Assembly: GCA_005883215.1 (NCBI GenBank) | Contig: VAYS01000005.1 | Span: 1-64,000, forward strand | DNA length: 64,000 nucleotides | From: Actinomycetota bacterium | Lineage (GTDB): Bacteria; Actinomycetota; Thermoleophilia; Solirubrobacterales; Solirubrobacteraceae | Direction of reading: 5' to 3' | In this document: piece after piece, positions 24,081 to 31,658 of the stretch | Position numbering within the stretch: position 1 is the stretch's first letter | Layout: each line of letters opens with the position of its first letter | Notes under the pieces: generated by a model | Database searches by the model: none | What the model was told of the DNA's origin: nothing | Seen by the model: only the letters and a program-made list of their open reading frames with translations | Program-made: the position numbers and the translations under genes

Positions 24081-25022
24081 CTAGGGCGAAGCGTCGGCCG
24101 GCGACCCCACCGCCTCCGACGCGGCGCGGGCCAGGTCGAGCTCGTGCGCGACGGGGCCCGCGGAAGCCTTGACCCGGTCGGGATGAAGCACCGCGGCCAA
24201 GACCTCCAGGCCGTCGATGAGGCGCGGGCCCGGTCGCGAGAAGTACGCCCCCCCGTCCAGGGCGACCACCCGGGCGGGCCCCAGCCGGCCAAGCTCGCGA
24301 GCGCCAGCGAGCGCCTCCTGGCGAGCCCGGTCGGCGTCCCACCCGCAGGGAATCACCAGCACCACCTCGGGCCGGGCCAGCGCCACCTGCTCCCACTCCA
24401 CGCGCTGCGACGGCTCGCCGAGGAAGCCGACGACGTCCTCGCCGCCGGCCAGCTCGATCATCTGCGGCGTCCAATGCCCGGCGGCGTAGGGGGGGTCGAG
24501 CCACTCCAGCGCGGCCACCCGCGGGCGGGGGGCGTCGCGCACCGCCAGGCGCACCCGATCGATGCGCCGGGAGGCGCGGTTGACCAGGGCGACACCCTCC
24601 TCGCGGCGCCCCGTTGCCTCGGCCACCGTGCGCACGTCGCCCAGCGTCTCGCCGAACGTGCGCGGGTCGAGGGAGAGCACCCGCGGGCGCGAGGGCATCC
24701 GCGCGGCGAGCGCCGCCACGTCCTCGTAGGAGACCGCGCACACCGGGCACACCGCCTGGGTGAGGATCAGGTCGGGGGCCAGGCGCGTGAGTAGGTCGGC
24801 GTCCAGCTCGTAGATCGACTCGCCGCCCTGGGTGCGCTCGCGCACCGCGCGATCGATCTCGCCCGCGCTCAGCCCCGGCTCCAGCGCGTCGCGGGTGATG
24901 TGGGGCAGGTCGCGCGCCGGCGGGGGAAAGTCGCACTCGTGGGTGACCGCGATAATCTCGTCGCCCAGGCCGAGCGCGAACAGCAGCTCGGTGGCGTGCG
25001 GTACCAGGCTCACGATCTTCAC
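24081..25022 (-). CDS. BtuF-like cobalamin/metal-chelate binding protein
   Basis: This 313-residue protein has the class III substrate-binding fold used for vitamin B12 and siderophores: MKIVSLVPHATELLFALGLGD at the start, APDLILTQAVCPVCAVSYED in the hinge, and FSRPGPRLIDGLEVLAAVLHP at the end. No signal peptide or lipobox is visible, so it is probably cytoplasmic; such stand-alone cobalamin-binding homologues are common and need not be transport components. The CPVC motif is worth noting as a possible metal or redox site. The start is GTG 25022. The divergent carbinolamine dehydratase starts only 13 bases away, so both promoters must overlap the genes. Confidence 0.85.
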   Translation of the reverse strand: MKIVSLVPHATELLFALGLGDEIIAVTHECDFPPPARDLPHITRDALEPGLSAGEIDRAVRERTQGGESIYELDADLLTRLAPDLILTQAVCPVCAVSYEDVAALAARMPSRPRVLSLDPRTFGETLGDVRTVAEATGRREEGVALVNRASRRIDRVRLAVRDAPRPRVAALEWLDPPYAAGHWTPQMIELAGGEDVVGFLGEPSQRVEWEQVALARPEVVLVIPCGWDADRARQEALAGARELGRLGPARVVALDGGAYFSRPGPRLIDGLEVLAAVLHPDRVKASAGPVAHELDLARAASEAVGSPADASP

Positions 25023-25035
25023 TTCACGACACTGT

Positions 25036-25314
25036 ATGGGACGTCTGTCAGACCCAGAGATCGAGCGGCACCTGAGCGATTCGCCGTGGCGGCGCGAGGG
25101 GGAGACGATCGTGCGGGGCTTTCAGTTCGAGAACTTCGAGCGCGCGATGGTGTTCGTCAACCTGGTGGCCGAGGAGGCCGAGGGCGCCAACCACCATCCC
25201 GACATCCTGGTCCACGGCTGGAACAAGGTCCGCCTCACGCTGAGCACCCACTCCGAGGGCGGTCTCACCGACAACGACTTCGCGCTGGCGGCGCGCATCG
25301 ACCAGCTCGCCTGA
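25036..25314 (+). CDS. Pterin-4a-carbinolamine dehydratase
   Basis: This is a 92-residue single-domain protein of the PCD/DCoH family. It dehydrates 4a-hydroxytetrahydrobiopterin to regenerate pterin cofactor. The active-site signature is intact: EGANHHPDI with the His pair, then W-x-K-V near residue 66, THSEGGLTDNDFALAARID with the final conserved Asp/Leu region. ATG 25036 starts the gene; the frame is open further upstream, but that would run antisense to the BtuF-like gene. No phenylalanine hydroxylase lies in the window, so its partner enzyme is unknown; many such bacterial proteins act in other pterin pathways, for example molybdopterin. Confidence 0.92.
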   Translation: MGRLSDPEIERHLSDSPWRREGETIVRGFQFENFERAMVFVNLVAEEAEGANHHPDILVHGWNKVRLTLSTHSEGGLTDNDFALAARIDQLA

Positions 25315-25535
25315 GCGCTTTCGCCGGCGTGAGTGGCCCCGCCGGCACGGCGCCGCGGGCCACCGAGCGGCCTGATGGGCCCGGCGCCGGCCCCACCGCC
25401 GGCGGCGGGGGGCGTTGCTACGGTGTGCGGGTCGGCCCCGATGAACGACGAACCTCCTCGAAGTAGCAGGGCCGCACGCGGCGAGAGCCGCGCGTGGCCC
25501 CCGGCGGGCCGCCGGCGGGCACTCGGGTCCAGCAC

Positions 25536-26837
25536 GTGACCGCGCTGCTGCTCGTCGCCACCGTCCTGCTGATCGGCGTCAACGCCTTCTTCGTGATCGC
25601 CGAGTACTCCCTGGTGCGCTCGCGGCGCGCGCGCCTGGAGGCCGCCGAAGAAGAGCGCCCGACCAAGGCCCGGCAGGTCGCCCTGCGCCAGCTGGAGCGC
25701 ATCTCCGAGTACATCTCGGCCTCCCAGGTCGGGGTGACCATGACCTCTATCGGGATCGGGGCGATGGGCGAGCCGGCGCTCGCCGGCCTGCTGCGACCCG
25801 CCCTGCGCGGCGCGCTGGGGCACGGAGCGGCGACCATCATCGCGGTGGCGATCGCCTATCTGGTGGTGACCACCTCCCACCTGATCGCCGGCGAGATCGT
25901 CCCCAAGCTCTACGCGATCGCCCATCCCGAAGGGTCGTTGCGGCGAGCGGCGCGTCCGCTGGAGCTGTTCCGGGTGATCTTCGACCCGTTCATCACCCTG
26001 ATCACCCTGGCCGCCAATGCCGTGCTGAGGCTCCTGGGCGTCGATTCCGCGTTCCGCGCCCAGGAGGGCGGCTCACCCGACGAGCTCAAGCAGCTGATCG
26101 CCGAGGGCTACGCCGGCGGCCAGCTGGACCCGGGGGAGGCGGGCATGCTCTCCGGGGTGTTTCACCTGCACGAACAGGAGGCGCGCCAGGTGATGACCCC
26201 GATCCCCGCCGTGGTCACCGTCGACCTCTCCGAGGACGTGGAGACGGCGCTGCGCCGCTGCATCTCCTCGGGCCACACCCGCCTGGTGGTGACCGAGGAC
26301 GAGAACAAGGACCGCGTGCGCGGACTGGTGCACGCCAACTCGCTGGCCCGGGTGCTGATGGCCGAGGGATCTCAGGCGGGGATCGAGGCCGTGGTCCACG
26401 ACGCCCCGATCGTCCCCGAGACCAAGCCGCTGGACGACCTGCTCACCGAGCTCCAGCGCCAGCGCACCTCGCTGGCCGTGGTCATCGACGAGTACGGACG
26501 CGTCGCCGGCATCGTCACCGTGGAGGACATCGTCGAGGAGGTGGTGGGGGAGATCACCGACGAGACCGATCCCGCCGGAGGCGAGGTCAGGCGACTAACC
26601 AACGGCGACTGGTTCGTGCGCGGCCACGTCGCCGTCTCGGATCTGGCCGACCACGGGCTAAAGCTCCCGGTGGAGACCGACGCCTACAACTCGATCGGGG
26701 GGTTCGTGTTCGCCGAGCTGGGCCGCCTGCCCCGGCGGGGCGACACGATCCGCTCAAATGGCTACTCCATTCGGGTGGAGTCGGTGCGCGAGAACCGCGT
26801 CGAGGCGGTCCGCATCCGCGAACGCCGGGGCGGGTGA
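25536..26837 (+). CDS. CNNM/CorC-type transporter (DUF21-CBS-CorC_HlyC)
   Basis: This 433-residue integral membrane protein belongs to the hemolysin-related/CNNM group, associated with Mg2+ and Co2+ efflux. It has a DUF21 domain with three or four helices (VTALLLVATVLLIGVNAFFVIAEYSLV, GVTMTSIGIGAMGEPALAGLL, IIAVAIAYLVVTTSHLIAGEI) and SEYISASQ in the first loop. A CBS pair follows (VMTPIPAVVTVDLSED, RQRTSLAVVIDEYGRVAGIVT, VEDIVEEVVGEI), then a CorC_HlyC domain (WFVRGHVAVSDLADHGL). GTG 25536 puts the start directly at the first helix; GTG 25494 would add 14 residues. A strong hairpin lies 23 bases after the stop. Confidence 0.9.
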   Translation: MTALLLVATVLLIGVNAFFVIAEYSLVRSRRARLEAAEEERPTKARQVALRQLERISEYISASQVGVTMTSIGIGAMGEPALAGLLRPALRGALGHGAATIIAVAIAYLVVTTSHLIAGEIVPKLYAIAHPEGSLRRAARPLELFRVIFDPFITLITLAANAVLRLLGVDSAFRAQEGGSPDELKQLIAEGYAGGQLDPGEAGMLSGVFHLHEQEARQVMTPIPAVVTVDLSEDVETALRRCISSGHTRLVVTEDENKDRVRGLVHANSLARVLMAEGSQAGIEAVVHDAPIVPETKPLDDLLTELQRQRTSLAVVIDEYGRVAGIVTVEDIVEEVVGEITDETDPAGGEVRRLTNGDWFVRGHVAVSDLADHGLKLPVETDAYNSIGGFVFAELGRLPRRGDTIRSNGYSIRVESVRENRVEAVRIRERRGG

Positions 26838-26859
26838 CCGGCGACTCTCTCCTTAACAG

Positions 26860-26888
26860 CGACCGGCCCGCGGGGGACGGGCCGGTCG
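26860..26888. terminator. Strong hairpin between the CNNM gene and 3-hydroxyacyl-CoA dehydrogenase
   Basis: A perfect 11-bp stem (CGACCGGCCCG with CGGGCCGGTCG) encloses the loop CGGGGGA. It lies 23 bases after the CNNM stop and 90 bases before the end of the convergent gene. No U-run follows, as is typical for high-GC actinobacterial terminators. It can act for both strands. Confidence 0.65.
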
Positions 26889-26978
26889 TGTGCTTCTGGG
26901 AGGAGGTGCGGTTGCGATACGTCGCAGGAGCAAGTATTGGCGTCGATCCTCAACGCGCCTTAAATAGTTCAGTACGGC

Positions 26979-27773
26979 TCAGTAAAGGTGAAATCCGCGC
27001 CCGCTCTTCCTGCCCAGGGCGCCCTCGCCGGCCAGGCGCCGGAGGGTCTCGGGAACCGGCTCGCCGATCGCCTCGCCGATCGCGATCGCCACGTCGAGTC
27101 CGACCATGTCCAGCAGCGCCAGCGGTCCCATCGGGTGCCCGGCCCCCAGCACCATGCAGTCGTCCAGGTCTTGGGGGGTCATGCCCGTCTCCGCCAGCAG
27201 CCTCACCGCACCGAACAGGTAGGGAAACAGCAGCCGGTTGACGACGAAGCCGGGGAGGTCGGGAACCTCGATCGGCGTCTTGCCCAGCCATTTACACAGC
27301 GCCACCGCGCGCCGGCGGGTATCGGTCGAGGCCTCGCTGGAGAACGCCAGCTCGACGAGCCTCATCTTGGCCACCGGGTTGAACACGTGCAGGGCGACGA
27401 AGCGCTCGGGCCGGCCGCTGGCGCGCGCCAGCTCGCTGACCGACAGCGAGGAGGTGGTGGTCCCCAGCACGGCGGCGTCGCCCGCCAGCGCGCCGATCTG
27501 GGCGAGCAGCTCGGACTTGGCCTCGGCATCCTCGGCGATCGCCTCGATCAGGAACGTGCCTTTAGAGAGCGCCTCGAGGTCGGTCACCACCTCGACGTGG
27601 GCGGCGTTTACCCGCCCGCTCAGGCGGCCGCATAGCGTTTGCACCGTGCCCCGGGCCCGATCGGCCGAGCGGCCGCTGCGGGCCCAGAGCAGGACGGGCC
27701 CGTGGCGGGCCGCGGTGGACGCCAGTCCACACGCGATAGCACCGCTTCCCGCTAGCGCCAGGCGCTCCTGCAT
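26979..27773 (-). CDS. 3-hydroxyacyl-CoA (3-hydroxybutyryl-CoA) dehydrogenase
   Basis: This 264-residue NAD-dependent dehydrogenase oxidises L-3-hydroxyacyl-CoA in beta-oxidation. The cofactor fold begins at LALAGSGAIACGLAST (G-x-G-x-x-x-x-G). Catalytic and substrate regions appear as ERFVALHVFNPVAKMRLVEL (catalytic His) and DLPGFVVNRLLFPYLFGAVRL, with the C-terminal domain DLDDCMVLGAGHPMGPLALLDMVG. It ends with GRKSGRGFHLY. ATG 27773 has AGGAGGGG eight bases upstream. It is slightly shorter than the usual ~285 residues. It is divergent from the thiolase, and the 18-bp palindrome between them fits joint control. Confidence 0.92.
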   Translation of the reverse strand: MQERLALAGSGAIACGLASTAARHGPVLLWARSGRSADRARGTVQTLCGRLSGRVNAAHVEVVTDLEALSKGTFLIEAIAEDAEAKSELLAQIGALAGDAAVLGTTTSSLSVSELARASGRPERFVALHVFNPVAKMRLVELAFSSEASTDTRRRAVALCKWLGKTPIEVPDLPGFVVNRLLFPYLFGAVRLLAETGMTPQDLDDCMVLGAGHPMGPLALLDMVGLDVAIAIGEAIGEPVPETLRRLAGEGALGRKSGRGFHLY

Positions 27774-27800
27774 GGGTCCCCTCCTACCCCCGCCGGCTTC

Positions 27801-27818
27801 GTTGACTGGCCAGTCAAC
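27801..27818. promoter_or_regulatory. Perfect palindrome GTTGACTGGCCAGTCAAC
   Basis: An 18-bp perfect palindrome in the 151-base intergenic region between the divergent dehydrogenase and thiolase genes. The same sequence with one changed base occurs at 37108-37125 before an acyl-CoA dehydrogenase gene. It has the form of a TetR-family operator (as used by fatty-acid degradation repressors). No repressor gene lies in the window. Confidence 0.75.
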
Positions 27819-27924
27819 CGATACAGTAGATAAAGGACGGAGGCGCCGGCGCGAGCGCGACCTCCGGTCCCGCGCCGTCGTCGAGCGAGCGCGGCCATCG
27901 AGATCAGACGGAGGATCGCCAGAC

Positions 27925-29097
27925 ATGAACCAGCTTCAAGGCCGAGAGGTAGTCATCGTCGAGGCGGTGCGCACCCCCATCGGTAGGGGCCACCTGGAGA
28001 AGGGCTACTACAAGGACACGCACCCCAACACCCTGCTGGGGACCTGTTACACCGAGGTCATCAAGCGCGCCGGGATCGAGGCCTCGGAGGTCGACGACGT
28101 GGTGGCCGGCTGCGTGCAGCAGTTCGGTGAGCAGGGGCTGAACATCGCCCGCAACGCCTGGCTGGAGCAGGGCCTTCCGATCGAGACCCCGGGCACGACC
28201 GTCGACCGCCAGTGCGGCTCGGCCCAGCAGGCGGTCAACTTCTCCGCCGCCCTGATCGCCGCCGGCGTGCACGACGTCATGATCGGCTCGGGGGTGGAGC
28301 ACATGGGGCACTTGCCCTTCTCGGCCGGCATGAAGACCCAGGAGGACTTCGGGCACGCGTTCACCCCCGAGCTGCTGGCGAAGCACAACATCGTCGGCCA
28401 GGGGCTGGGCGCCGAGATGATCGCCGACGAGTGGGAGATCCCCCGCTCCGAGCTCGACGAGCTGGCATTGCGCTCGCACCGCCTGGCCCACCAGGCGACC
28501 GAGGAGGGCCGCTTCGAGCGGGAGATGGTGCCGATGCAGGTCAACGGCGACACCTACGTCACCGACCAGGGCATTCGGCCCGACACCAACCTCGAGGCGC
28601 TGGCGGCGCTCAAGCCGGCGTTCAAGCCCGACGGCAAGGTCACCGCGGGCAACTCCTCGCAGATCTCCGATGGCGGCGCCGCCGTGCTGCTGATGTCGGC
28701 CGACAAGGCCAAGGAGCTCGGCCTCAAGGCGCGGGCGCGGATCGTCGACGAGACCACCGTCGGCACCGATCCGGTCAAGATGCTCGAGGGGCCGATCCCG
28801 GCGACGCGCAAGATCCTCGCCCGCCAGGACATGAAGATCGACGACATCGACCTGATCGAGATCAACGAGGCGTTTGCGCCCGTGGTGGCCGCCTGGCGGC
28901 GAGAGCTCGAGCCCGACATGGACCGCGTCAACGTCAACGGCGGGGCGATGGCCCTCGGCCACCCGCTGGGCTCGACCGGCGCGCGGCTGGTCACCACCCT
29001 GCTGCACGAGCTCGAGCGCTCCGATAAGGAGATCGGGTTCGTGACCATGTGCTGCGGCGGCGGGCTGGGGACGGCCACGCTGATCCAGCGCGTGTGA
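27925..29097 (+). CDS. Acetyl-CoA acyltransferase (thiolase)
   Basis: This 390-residue thiolase cleaves 3-ketoacyl-CoA with CoA, the last step of beta-oxidation (or condenses acetyl-CoA). The nucleophile Cys lies in TVDRQCGSAQQAVNF (Cys 97). The second catalytic pair appears in NVNGGAMALGHPLGSTGAR (His) and MCCGGGLGTATLIQR (Cys). The first residues, VVIVEAVRTPIGRGHLEKGY, are the standard entry strand. ATG 27925 follows GGAGGATC at good distance. The thiolase-dehydrogenase pair together gives the last two steps of the cycle; a crotonase at 57221-58153 may supply hydration, and acyl-CoA dehydrogenases are at 33.2-38.5 kb. Confidence 0.95.
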   Translation: MNQLQGREVVIVEAVRTPIGRGHLEKGYYKDTHPNTLLGTCYTEVIKRAGIEASEVDDVVAGCVQQFGEQGLNIARNAWLEQGLPIETPGTTVDRQCGSAQQAVNFSAALIAAGVHDVMIGSGVEHMGHLPFSAGMKTQEDFGHAFTPELLAKHNIVGQGLGAEMIADEWEIPRSELDELALRSHRLAHQATEEGRFEREMVPMQVNGDTYVTDQGIRPDTNLEALAALKPAFKPDGKVTAGNSSQISDGGAAVLLMSADKAKELGLKARARIVDETTVGTDPVKMLEGPIPATRKILARQDMKIDDIDLIEINEAFAPVVAAWRRELEPDMDRVNVNGGAMALGHPLGSTGARLVTTLLHELERSDKEIGFVTMCCGGGLGTATLIQRV

Positions 29098-29157
29098 TCG
29101 GGCGCTCGGCCTGACCCGCGGCGGCCAAGCGCCCCGGCGAGGACGACGCAAGGAGCT

Positions 29158-29523
29158 TTGACGATCGAGGATCTAGGCCCCCGCAGCTCCTACGTCGCCC
29201 TCGCCGAGGGCACCCCCGTGTTCTGCAGCGACGGGAGCGAGCTCGGCCGGGTCGCCCACGTCCTGGCCGACATCTCCGAGGACGTCTTCGACGGGATCGT
29301 CGTCCACGAGGCCAAGCGCCAGTACCGCTTCGCCGACGCCGATCAAGTGGGCGACATCTACGAGCAGGGAGTGTTCCTGAAGATCGACTCGGTGGCCGCG
29401 TCAGAGCTCCCGCGGCCCAGCGAGAATCCCGCTGTCATGCACGACGACCCCGCGCTGGGTCCGGGTACGCCGCTGGGACAGAAGCTTCGCCGCGCCTGGG
29501 ATCTGATCAGCGGTCGTCGCTAG
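29158..29523 (+). CDS. PRC-barrel-like protein
   Basis: This 121-residue protein resembles PRC-barrel/DUF2171 proteins: VALAEGTPVFCSDGSELGRVAHVLADISEDVFDGIVV forms the paired-strand pattern, and VYEQGV-type turns (YEQGVFLKIDSV) follow. The C-terminal ~35 residues are proline-rich and probably flexible. The start is TTG 29158, with AAGGAG five bases upstream. PRC-barrels often act in RNA processing or stress adaptation; the target here is unknown. It follows the thiolase by 60 bases and may share its transcript; the next gene starts seven bases after its stop. Confidence 0.8.
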   Translation: MTIEDLGPRSSYVALAEGTPVFCSDGSELGRVAHVLADISEDVFDGIVVHEAKRQYRFADADQVGDIYEQGVFLKIDSVAASELPRPSENPAVMHDDPALGPGTPLGQKLRRAWDLISGRR

Positions 29524-29530
29524 AGGCGCG

Positions 29531-29800
29531 GTGGGCGATCTCGTCGTGCGACTGCAGCCCCGCGCCCCGCGCGAGGAGGTCGTCGGCGAGCGGGACGGGC
29601 GGCTGGTGGTGCGCGTCACCGCGGCGCCCGTAGAGGGGCGGGCCAACGGCGCGCTGTGCCGCCTGATCGCGCGGCGGCTGAGAATCGCGCCCCGGCGGGT
29701 GGCCGTCGTCTCGGGTCAGACCTCGCGCGACAAGCGCGTGCGGGTGGACGGGGTGGCCTCGGCCGACCTGCGTCGCCGGCTGCAGTCTCAGTCTCGGTAG
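29531..29800 (+). CDS. DUF167 (YggU/UPF0235) family protein
   Basis: An 89-residue protein of the DUF167 family. The conserved pattern is present: VVRLQPRAPREEVVGERDGRLVVRVTAAPVEGRANGALCRLIA, then RVAVVSGQTSRDKRVRVDGV. No biochemical function is known for the family. GTG 29531 starts the gene, seven bases after the previous stop. It ends immediately before an unusual triplet repeat. Confidence 0.88.
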   Translation: MGDLVVRLQPRAPREEVVGERDGRLVVRVTAAPVEGRANGALCRLIARRLRIAPRRVAVVSGQTSRDKRVRVDGVASADLRRRLQSQSR

Positions 29801-29805
29801 GGCGG

Positions 29806-29838
29806 AGGCCTACTACTACTACTACTACTACTAGGCCT
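29806..29838. repeat. (TAC)7 microsatellite within an inverted repeat
   Basis: Seven perfect TAC triplets (29811-29831) sit between AGGCCTA (29806-29812) and TAGGCCT (29832-29838), which are exact inverted repeats. The whole element fills the gap between two convergent stops (29800 and 29837); the right arm supplies the terminal TAG of the thioesterase gene. It may form a transcription-stopping hairpin with a variable loop. Such simple repeats are rare in high-GC bacterial chromosomes. Confidence 0.8.
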
Positions 29839-30313
29839 AGCCGCCGGCGATCGCCGTATCCAGCGCTCGCACCACCCGCTGGGAAAGCGGCACCGCGCGT
29901 CCGGCGGCGTAGTCGTAGCCCACGAGCACGCCGTAGCCCTCGGCGAGCAGGCGGGCGTCGCGCTCGGAGGTCATCCGAAACTCGACCCGAAAGCTCGAGC
30001 GGCGAATCGAGGCGGGGCGGATGTGGGTGCGGATGTCCTCGTCGAAGAACGCCGGCGCGCGGTAGTTGATGTGGCACTCGGCGAAGATCAGCCCGAAGTC
30101 CACCGGGTCGGTGGGATCGTGCTCGGGGATCAGCTCGCGCAGGTAGGCGATCCGCGCCGACTCGAAGAACTGCAGAAAGGCCACGTTGTTGAGATGGCGC
30201 ATGGCGTCCAGGTCGCCGAAGCGGACCCGGTCGAGGTGGGAGAAGCGCCAGCCCAGGCCGTCCGCGGTCTCCCCGGCCGGCGAGGGAGCGGAGGAGTCCG
30301 GGCCGTCGCTCAC
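29837..30313 (-). CDS. Hotdog-fold acyl-CoA thioesterase (4HBT family)
   Basis: This 158-residue 4-hydroxybenzoyl-CoA thioesterase-like protein is predicted to release a carboxylate from a CoA ester. The active-site segment RVRFGDLDAMRHLNNVAFLQFFESARIAYL matches the family's D-x-D-x-x-x-H-x-N-N pattern. It is followed by the sheet LIFAECHINYRAPAFFDEDIRTH. The first 25 residues are flexible and Ser/Gly rich. The start ATG 30313 overlaps the stop of the enolase-like gene by four bases (ATGA), so it is translationally coupled and the last gene of the xseA-xseB-enolase-thioesterase unit. The substrate is unknown. Confidence 0.9.
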   Translation of the reverse strand: MSDGPDSSAPSPAGETADGLGWRFSHLDRVRFGDLDAMRHLNNVAFLQFFESARIAYLRELIPEHDPTDPVDFGLIFAECHINYRAPAFFDEDIRTHIRPASIRRSSFRVEFRMTSERDARLLAEGYGVLVGYDYAAGRAVPLSQRVVRALDTAIAGG

Positions 30314-31386
30314 GCCGGCTCCTCGCCCCAGCCAAAGCCGGTCGGCGACGACGCGGGCGCCAGCGGGCTGGGCGGCAGCCCCGGCTCGGGGCGGGGAAGG
30401 TTGTACCCCGTGGGAGCCACGTCGTTGGGCGTGTCGGGATGGAACATGGCGGCCAGATACTGGATCTGGCCGCGCCCCGGCCCGAGCTCGAACTGCCCCC
30501 CGCCGTAGGCGCCGATGCCTTCACGCTCACAGTAGTCGTAGGCCTCGGTCAGCGAGCGCAGACCGCCCAATCGCGACGGCTTGAGGTTGACCATTTTGGG
30601 CGGGAAGGGCAGGGCGAGGATGTCCTGCACCGAGTGGATGGACGCGTCCCAGGTGATCCGGTCGCGGTGGGGGCGCAGGATCTCGTCGATCTCCGGCGTG
30701 AGCTTGGGGTCCTCGATCCAGGCCTCCGGGAAGGCCTCGACCACGCGGCGATAGAGGTCGGGATCGGCGGGCTGGTCGACGATCGTGCCGGTATAGAGCC
30801 CCTTGAAGTCGACCGAGTCGACGGCGCCGGTGTCGACGAGGGCGGTGATCAGGGAATCATCCCACGAGCTGGTGGGGTCGAGCTTGAAGCGAAGCGTGGG
30901 ATAGAGCTCGAGCCGGCCGCGGATCGGCTCCAGGCTCGGGGGCTCGCCCAGGCGCAGCGAGACGACGAAGGTCAGGGGCTGGGGCGCGCGCCCCAGCACG
31001 GTGTGCAGCGGCTGGCCCGCCTGGCGCAGAGCGAGGTCGAGGGCCGCGGCCTCATAGGCCCAGATCCGGTAGCGGCGCGAGACCTCGCGCGCGGGGGCCT
31101 CCGGGAACAGGTCGAGCTCGGCGATGTGCTCGCTGAACGACGCCAGCGTCCAGTCCCCGGCCAGGGCCAGCGACGGCCCGGCGGCCTGGGCGATCTCGTG
31201 GTCGACCGCGTCGTAGGTGACGTCCTCGCCGACCCCCACCGCGCCAGCCCCCCGGATGCGGATGACCGTGGTCTTGCGCTCGAACGCGCTGGAGACCTGC
31301 CGCGCCAAGCCCTGGAGCTCGTATTCCTCGATCTGCAGCGCAAGCCCGGCCAGGCGCGACCAGGTGGAGCCGCCGGCGCCGCTCAC
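30310..31386 (-). CDS. Enolase-superfamily protein (mandelate racemase/muconate lactonizing group)
   Basis: This 358-residue protein has the barrel and capping domain of the MR/MLE group. The metal ligands fall in VDSVDFKG (Asp), WIEDP (Glu) and ITWDASIHS (Asp), and a general-base Lys is seen in NLKPSRLGG. The K-x-K region reads LRFKLDP, R-x-K instead of K-x-K, so the second lysine may be altered. The first 65 residues are the usual capping strand pattern (TTVIRIRGAGAVGVGED). GTG 31386 overlaps the xseB stop (GTGA). It is positioned between the exonuclease subunits and a thioesterase; the true substrate is not evident. Dipeptide epimerase, OSBS and lactonising activity all remain possible. 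Confidence 0.85.
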   Translation of the reverse strand: MSGAGGSTWSRLAGLALQIEEYELQGLARQVSSAFERKTTVIRIRGAGAVGVGEDVTYDAVDHEIAQAAGPSLALAGDWTLASFSEHIAELDLFPEAPAREVSRRYRIWAYEAAALDLALRQAGQPLHTVLGRAPQPLTFVVSLRLGEPPSLEPIRGRLELYPTLRFKLDPTSSWDDSLITALVDTGAVDSVDFKGLYTGTIVDQPADPDLYRRVVEAFPEAWIEDPKLTPEIDEILRPHRDRITWDASIHSVQDILALPFPPKMVNLKPSRLGGLRSLTEAYDYCEREGIGAYGGGQFELGPGRGQIQYLAAMFHPDTPNDVAPTGYNLPRPEPGLPPSPLAPASSPTGFGWGEEPA

Positions 31387-31658
31387 GAGACGGGGCCGCT
31401 CTGGCCGGGGCCGTCCTCGCCCCCGGCGCGGCCCTCGGCGGCGCGCCCGCTGGACTCCAGCCGCGCCACCAGCTCCTCCAGGCGCAGCTCGTCCAGGCCC
31501 CGGCCGACCTCCTCGAGCTCGGCGGTGCAGAACTCGACCAGCGCCCGTCCCTCCTGGCAGAGGTCGAGGGTCTCGCGCAGCCCGGCCTGCCCGGAATCCA
31601 GGCGGCGGATGATCTCCTCCAGGCGCCCCGAGGCGCTCTCGTAGGTGAGCTCGCTCAT
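31383..31658 (-). CDS. xseB: Exodeoxyribonuclease VII small subunit
   Basis: This is the 91-residue small subunit of exonuclease VII, a helix-hairpin protein that assembles on XseA. The conserved pattern is TYESASGRLEEIIRRLDSGQAGLRETLDLCQEGRALVEFCTAEL. The last ~20 residues are acidic and flexible. ATG 31658 overlaps the xseA stop (ATGA), so the order xseA-xseB is conserved and coupled. Confidence 0.93.
   Translation of the reverse strand: MSELTYESASGRLEEIIRRLDSGQAGLRETLDLCQEGRALVEFCTAELEEVGRGLDELRLEELVARLESSGRAAEGRAGGEDGPGQSGPVS

Noticed and set aside
29811-29831. TAC repeat as a phase-variation switch
   Set aside because: It is intergenic and downstream of both stops, so length changes would not shift a reading frame or promoter spacing.
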